A stretch of 7,567 nt of DNA from Pseudomonadota bacterium (GTDB taxonomy: Bacteria > SAR324 > XYD2-FULL-50-16 > JAHJRI01). Below the pieces are notes generated by a model that was not told the DNA's origin, did not search any database, and saw nothing but the letters and a program-made list of their open reading frames with translations. Both the position numbers and the translations under genes were made by a program. Of this stretch, positions 5,720 to 7,567 are shown in pieces; the stretch's first letter is position 1, and every line of letters starts with the position of its first letter. Where the stretch lies: positions 1-7,567 of the forward strand of contig JAKSDL010000769.1 in the NCBI GenBank assembly GCA_022360105.1, read 5' to 3'.

Positions 5720-7534
5720 TTATAACCTCCATTCCACAAATATCAGATTTTCCATCCAGGGCAGTTTAATAGTAGTGATTTGCCAAGGCATCTTATCTAT
5801 TAGTACATCATAAGCCTGTTCTTCTACTCGAAGAACATAGTTTCCGTCTCTGGTTGAGATCATTCCCTCACGATTCAGAAACATCCGTCTGAAACCATCA
5901 GGTGACATATTCTTCAAGACGGTCCAGTGTTGGATCAAGGTCGACATCAATGTATCGGCTTCCTCGATTTCCTTGTCTTCCAGTTCAACAACAGTCGGAA
6001 CTGGATAATTGGGATCGAGTCCGCATAAGATTTTGTTTAAAGCCAGATCGTATTCATTAAAGCCCTGATGTCCCTGTATAAGATACTGAAGCAAAAGCAC
6101 CGTATGTTCCTGCTTTGCCTTGTCGATGAACTGATTCCCGTCCATGCATCCAACAGATTTAAAAAATCTGCCCAGGTAAGGCCAAAGCAGCACAAGACCG
6201 GAGTTATTGATGTAGATTTCTTCCGACTCAGCGAACAGATCACTATGCTTTTTACGCCTATGCTTAACCCTTTGATGACCGTCATCTTCGTCATCATTCG
6301 GCGTTGGCTCTTTTGTTGTCAGGATAACGTCATCACCGGTTTTGACACTGAAATCGAACACAAATCTTTTTTTCCCTGGTCTGCTTACAATACTGTTTAC
6401 CAGCTCATTGACGAGCGCTTGAATCGTTTCCAGTTTTTCCCTGGTATTTCTATCTTTGATCAACTCTGTAGAAACTAGCTCTGCGTTTAAGATCGATTGA
6501 ATTCGATTACCAAGCTGTAACAATTTTTCTTGAAAAATCGTCGTCAGTGATATCAGCCGGTGTTTGAGCTGCATAGTTGTTAGTTCGCCAACTTTTATAG
6601 CCTTGTTCTGACTGATTTGTTGTTCTTTGATAGACTTGATATTGTCCAGCAACTCAAAAAGCGATTCTCCTGCAGATTCAAGTACCTTTATATCAGGCCT
6701 TAAGAAGATTTTTTTGTCTTCATTTTCTTTAACAAGAGCAGAGATCTCTTTAAATAGCATGGAAAGCTGGGATTCCTTGTTTGCTATTGTGATAGCAAGC
6801 ACACTCTCCTTTTCCATGATTTCTTCTTCTGCTGCTTTCTTTGGTTTGACCAACTCAACGCGATATTGCTCCGGGAGATGTTTGATCAAAAGCTCTTCAA
6901 ATTCCTCTTTTTCTGAAATCCCTTTGAGATCCGTGACCAGTCCTGCGAAAATCGATTGCCAAATGTTGTTTTGAATGATCTTTTCCTGATCGTCCTCAAA
7001 CCTTGGTAGCTTTATTAAACATTTGAAAACATTGTTAAAAATTTCTCCAATTGCTTCTCGGTTAATTTCAGCCAAGATCTCAACAATTCTTTGCAACTGA
7101 TTGTTAGAAAACTGGTATATCAACCTTTTTATGACAGCAGGATAGGCGATCGCTTCTTCAAGAAGTTTGATAAATTGAGATTCAACCGCCTTCAGTTGAT
7201 TGTCCATAACTGCAATGAGATCAATCAATTCTGCATTTCGACTCCACCAGGGTAACCTGCCGGTTTTCATAAAATGGGACAAAAGCTCTAACTCAGATTC
7301 TTTCGAATCGGACTTATAATGAAAAGCTGTGTCTTCGTCTGTCCCGCCGGGATATGCTCCTGATTCCGTAGCCAACTGATCGCGAAGGTTTACTTCCTCT
7401 TTTGAAGGCATATTGCGAATAGCCTGGCTTAATCCTTCATAAAACTGCTTGAGAACTTTTGACCTAAAATCCTCAATAAGATTATTCTTATCGACAAAAC
7501 CTAAATCGAGTTCCAATTTGTTTATTTTATACAC
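5720..7534 (-). CDS. Contractile injection system tape-measure protein (CIS_TMP; Afp14/Pvc14-like), start uncertain
   Basis: At least 604 residues. It sets tube length during particle assembly and probably lies in the tube lumen. Seen: an N-terminal YKINKLELDL strand; HFMKTGRLPWW at 87-97, a family hallmark; a Lys/Glu-rich, helical, probably coiled-coil middle (about 225-385); an acidic then basic low-complexity linker (about 408-432); and the strongly conserved C-terminal part from SGLVLLWPYLGRFF (445-458) through LLQYL, LNKILCG (499-505), FLNREG, YDVLIDKMPW (575-584) and IKLPWM to FVEW. The codon at 7534 is GTG with no Shine-Dalgarno. The frame stays open through all eleven codons to the right edge and contains no ATG there, so the true start could be outside the window. 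GTG is still reasonable, because YKINKLELD falls where family members begin. The cap gene starts immediately after its TAA, in the same frame. Confidence 0.93.
   Translation of the reverse strand: MYKINKLELDLGFVDKNNLIEDFRSKVLKQFYEGLSQAIRNMPSKEEVNLRDQLATESGAYPGGTDEDTAFHYKSDSKESELELLSHFMKTGRLPWWSRNAELIDLIAVMDNQLKAVESQFIKLLEEAIAYPAVIKRLIYQFSNNQLQRIVEILAEINREAIGEIFNNVFKCLIKLPRFEDDQEKIIQNNIWQSIFAGLVTDLKGISEKEEFEELLIKHLPEQYRVELVKPKKAAEEEIMEKESVLAITIANKESQLSMLFKEISALVKENEDKKIFLRPDIKVLESAGESLFELLDNIKSIKEQQISQNKAIKVGELTTMQLKHRLISLTTIFQEKLLQLGNRIQSILNAELVSTELIKDRNTREKLETIQALVNELVNSIVSRPGKKRFVFDFSVKTGDDVILTTKEPTPNDDEDDGHQRVKHRRKKHSDLFAESEEIYINNSGLVLLWPYLGRFFKSVGCMDGNQFIDKAKQEHTVLLLQYLIQGHQGFNEYDLALNKILCGLDPNYPVPTVVELEDKEIEEADTLMSTLIQHWTVLKNMSPDGFRRMFLNREGMISTRDGNYVLRVEEQAYDVLIDKMPWQITTIKLPWMENLIFVEWRL
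5725..5730 (-). promoter_or_regulatory. Shine-Dalgarno GGAGGT embedded in the end of the tape-measure gene
   Basis: The sequence spans the last Trp, Arg and Leu codons of the tape measure, so GGAGG is both coding sequence and ribosome binding site. It lies 6 nt before the TTG start at 5719, which supports this unusual start and translational coupling of the two genes. Confidence 0.8.
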
Positions 7535-7567
7535 TTCAGAAGAGTCATCTATTTCATTGCAGCATTG

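Noticed and set aside
6037..6478. Frames of 86 and 136 codons overlapping the tape-measure gene
   Set aside because: They lie in other frames of a gene whose own product shows strong family motifs throughout this stretch.

Overview
The window holds the distal part of an extracellular contractile injection system (eCIS; the Afp, PVC and AlgoCIS type of phage-tail-like particle). All supported genes lie on the minus strand, so the operon reads from the right edge to the left edge. The family variants seen point to Bacteroidota, with moderate confidence: the tape-measure type, the DUF4255 cap, an ATPase with a LALAPEVKPEILDVFF-type N-domain, and a fibre with VGIG...PQAK(I/L)HV repeats. Base composition is about 40-45 % G+C by eye. 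Two genes have clear Shine-Dalgarno sequences, which is somewhat unusual for parts of that phylum, so the lineage stays an inference.

Layout in transcription order: a tape-measure protein (7534-5720, start uncertain because the frame is open to the window edge); a DUF4255/Pvc16-like tube-cap protein (5719-5126); an unrecognised 432-residue protein with a His/Cys-rich segment and a poly-Asp tail (5126-3828); an AAA+ ATPase of the Afp15/Pvc15 type (3765-2425); a 178-bp spacer; a 614-residue tail-fibre-like protein with a collar domain and a histidine-repeat tip (2246-402); a 173-bp spacer; and the first 76 codons of a gene cut by the left edge (228-1). That last gene looks like the leader of a DUF4157 (eCIS core domain) protein, a class of presumed cargo or accessory proteins.

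How the genes work together: the tape measure sets tube length, the cap ends tube and sheath, the ATPase is needed for assembly or cargo handling, the fibre recognises the target surface, and the DUF4157 protein is the likely payload or accessory protein. The first three genes are tightly packed (stop and start abutting, then a TAATG overlap) and probably translationally coupled. The ATPase, fibre and DUF4157 genes follow gaps of 62, 178 and 173 bp and may be separately tuned. Sheath, tube, baseplate and spike genes are not in the window and would be expected beyond the right edge.

The points most worth a second look are the period-10 HxH array in the fibre tip with a basic insert, the His/Cys-rich segment plus Asp8 tail of the unknown protein, and the in-frame TAA-TTG junction between tape measure and cap. 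No RNA genes, insertion sequences or CRISPR arrays were seen, and no convincing terminator.
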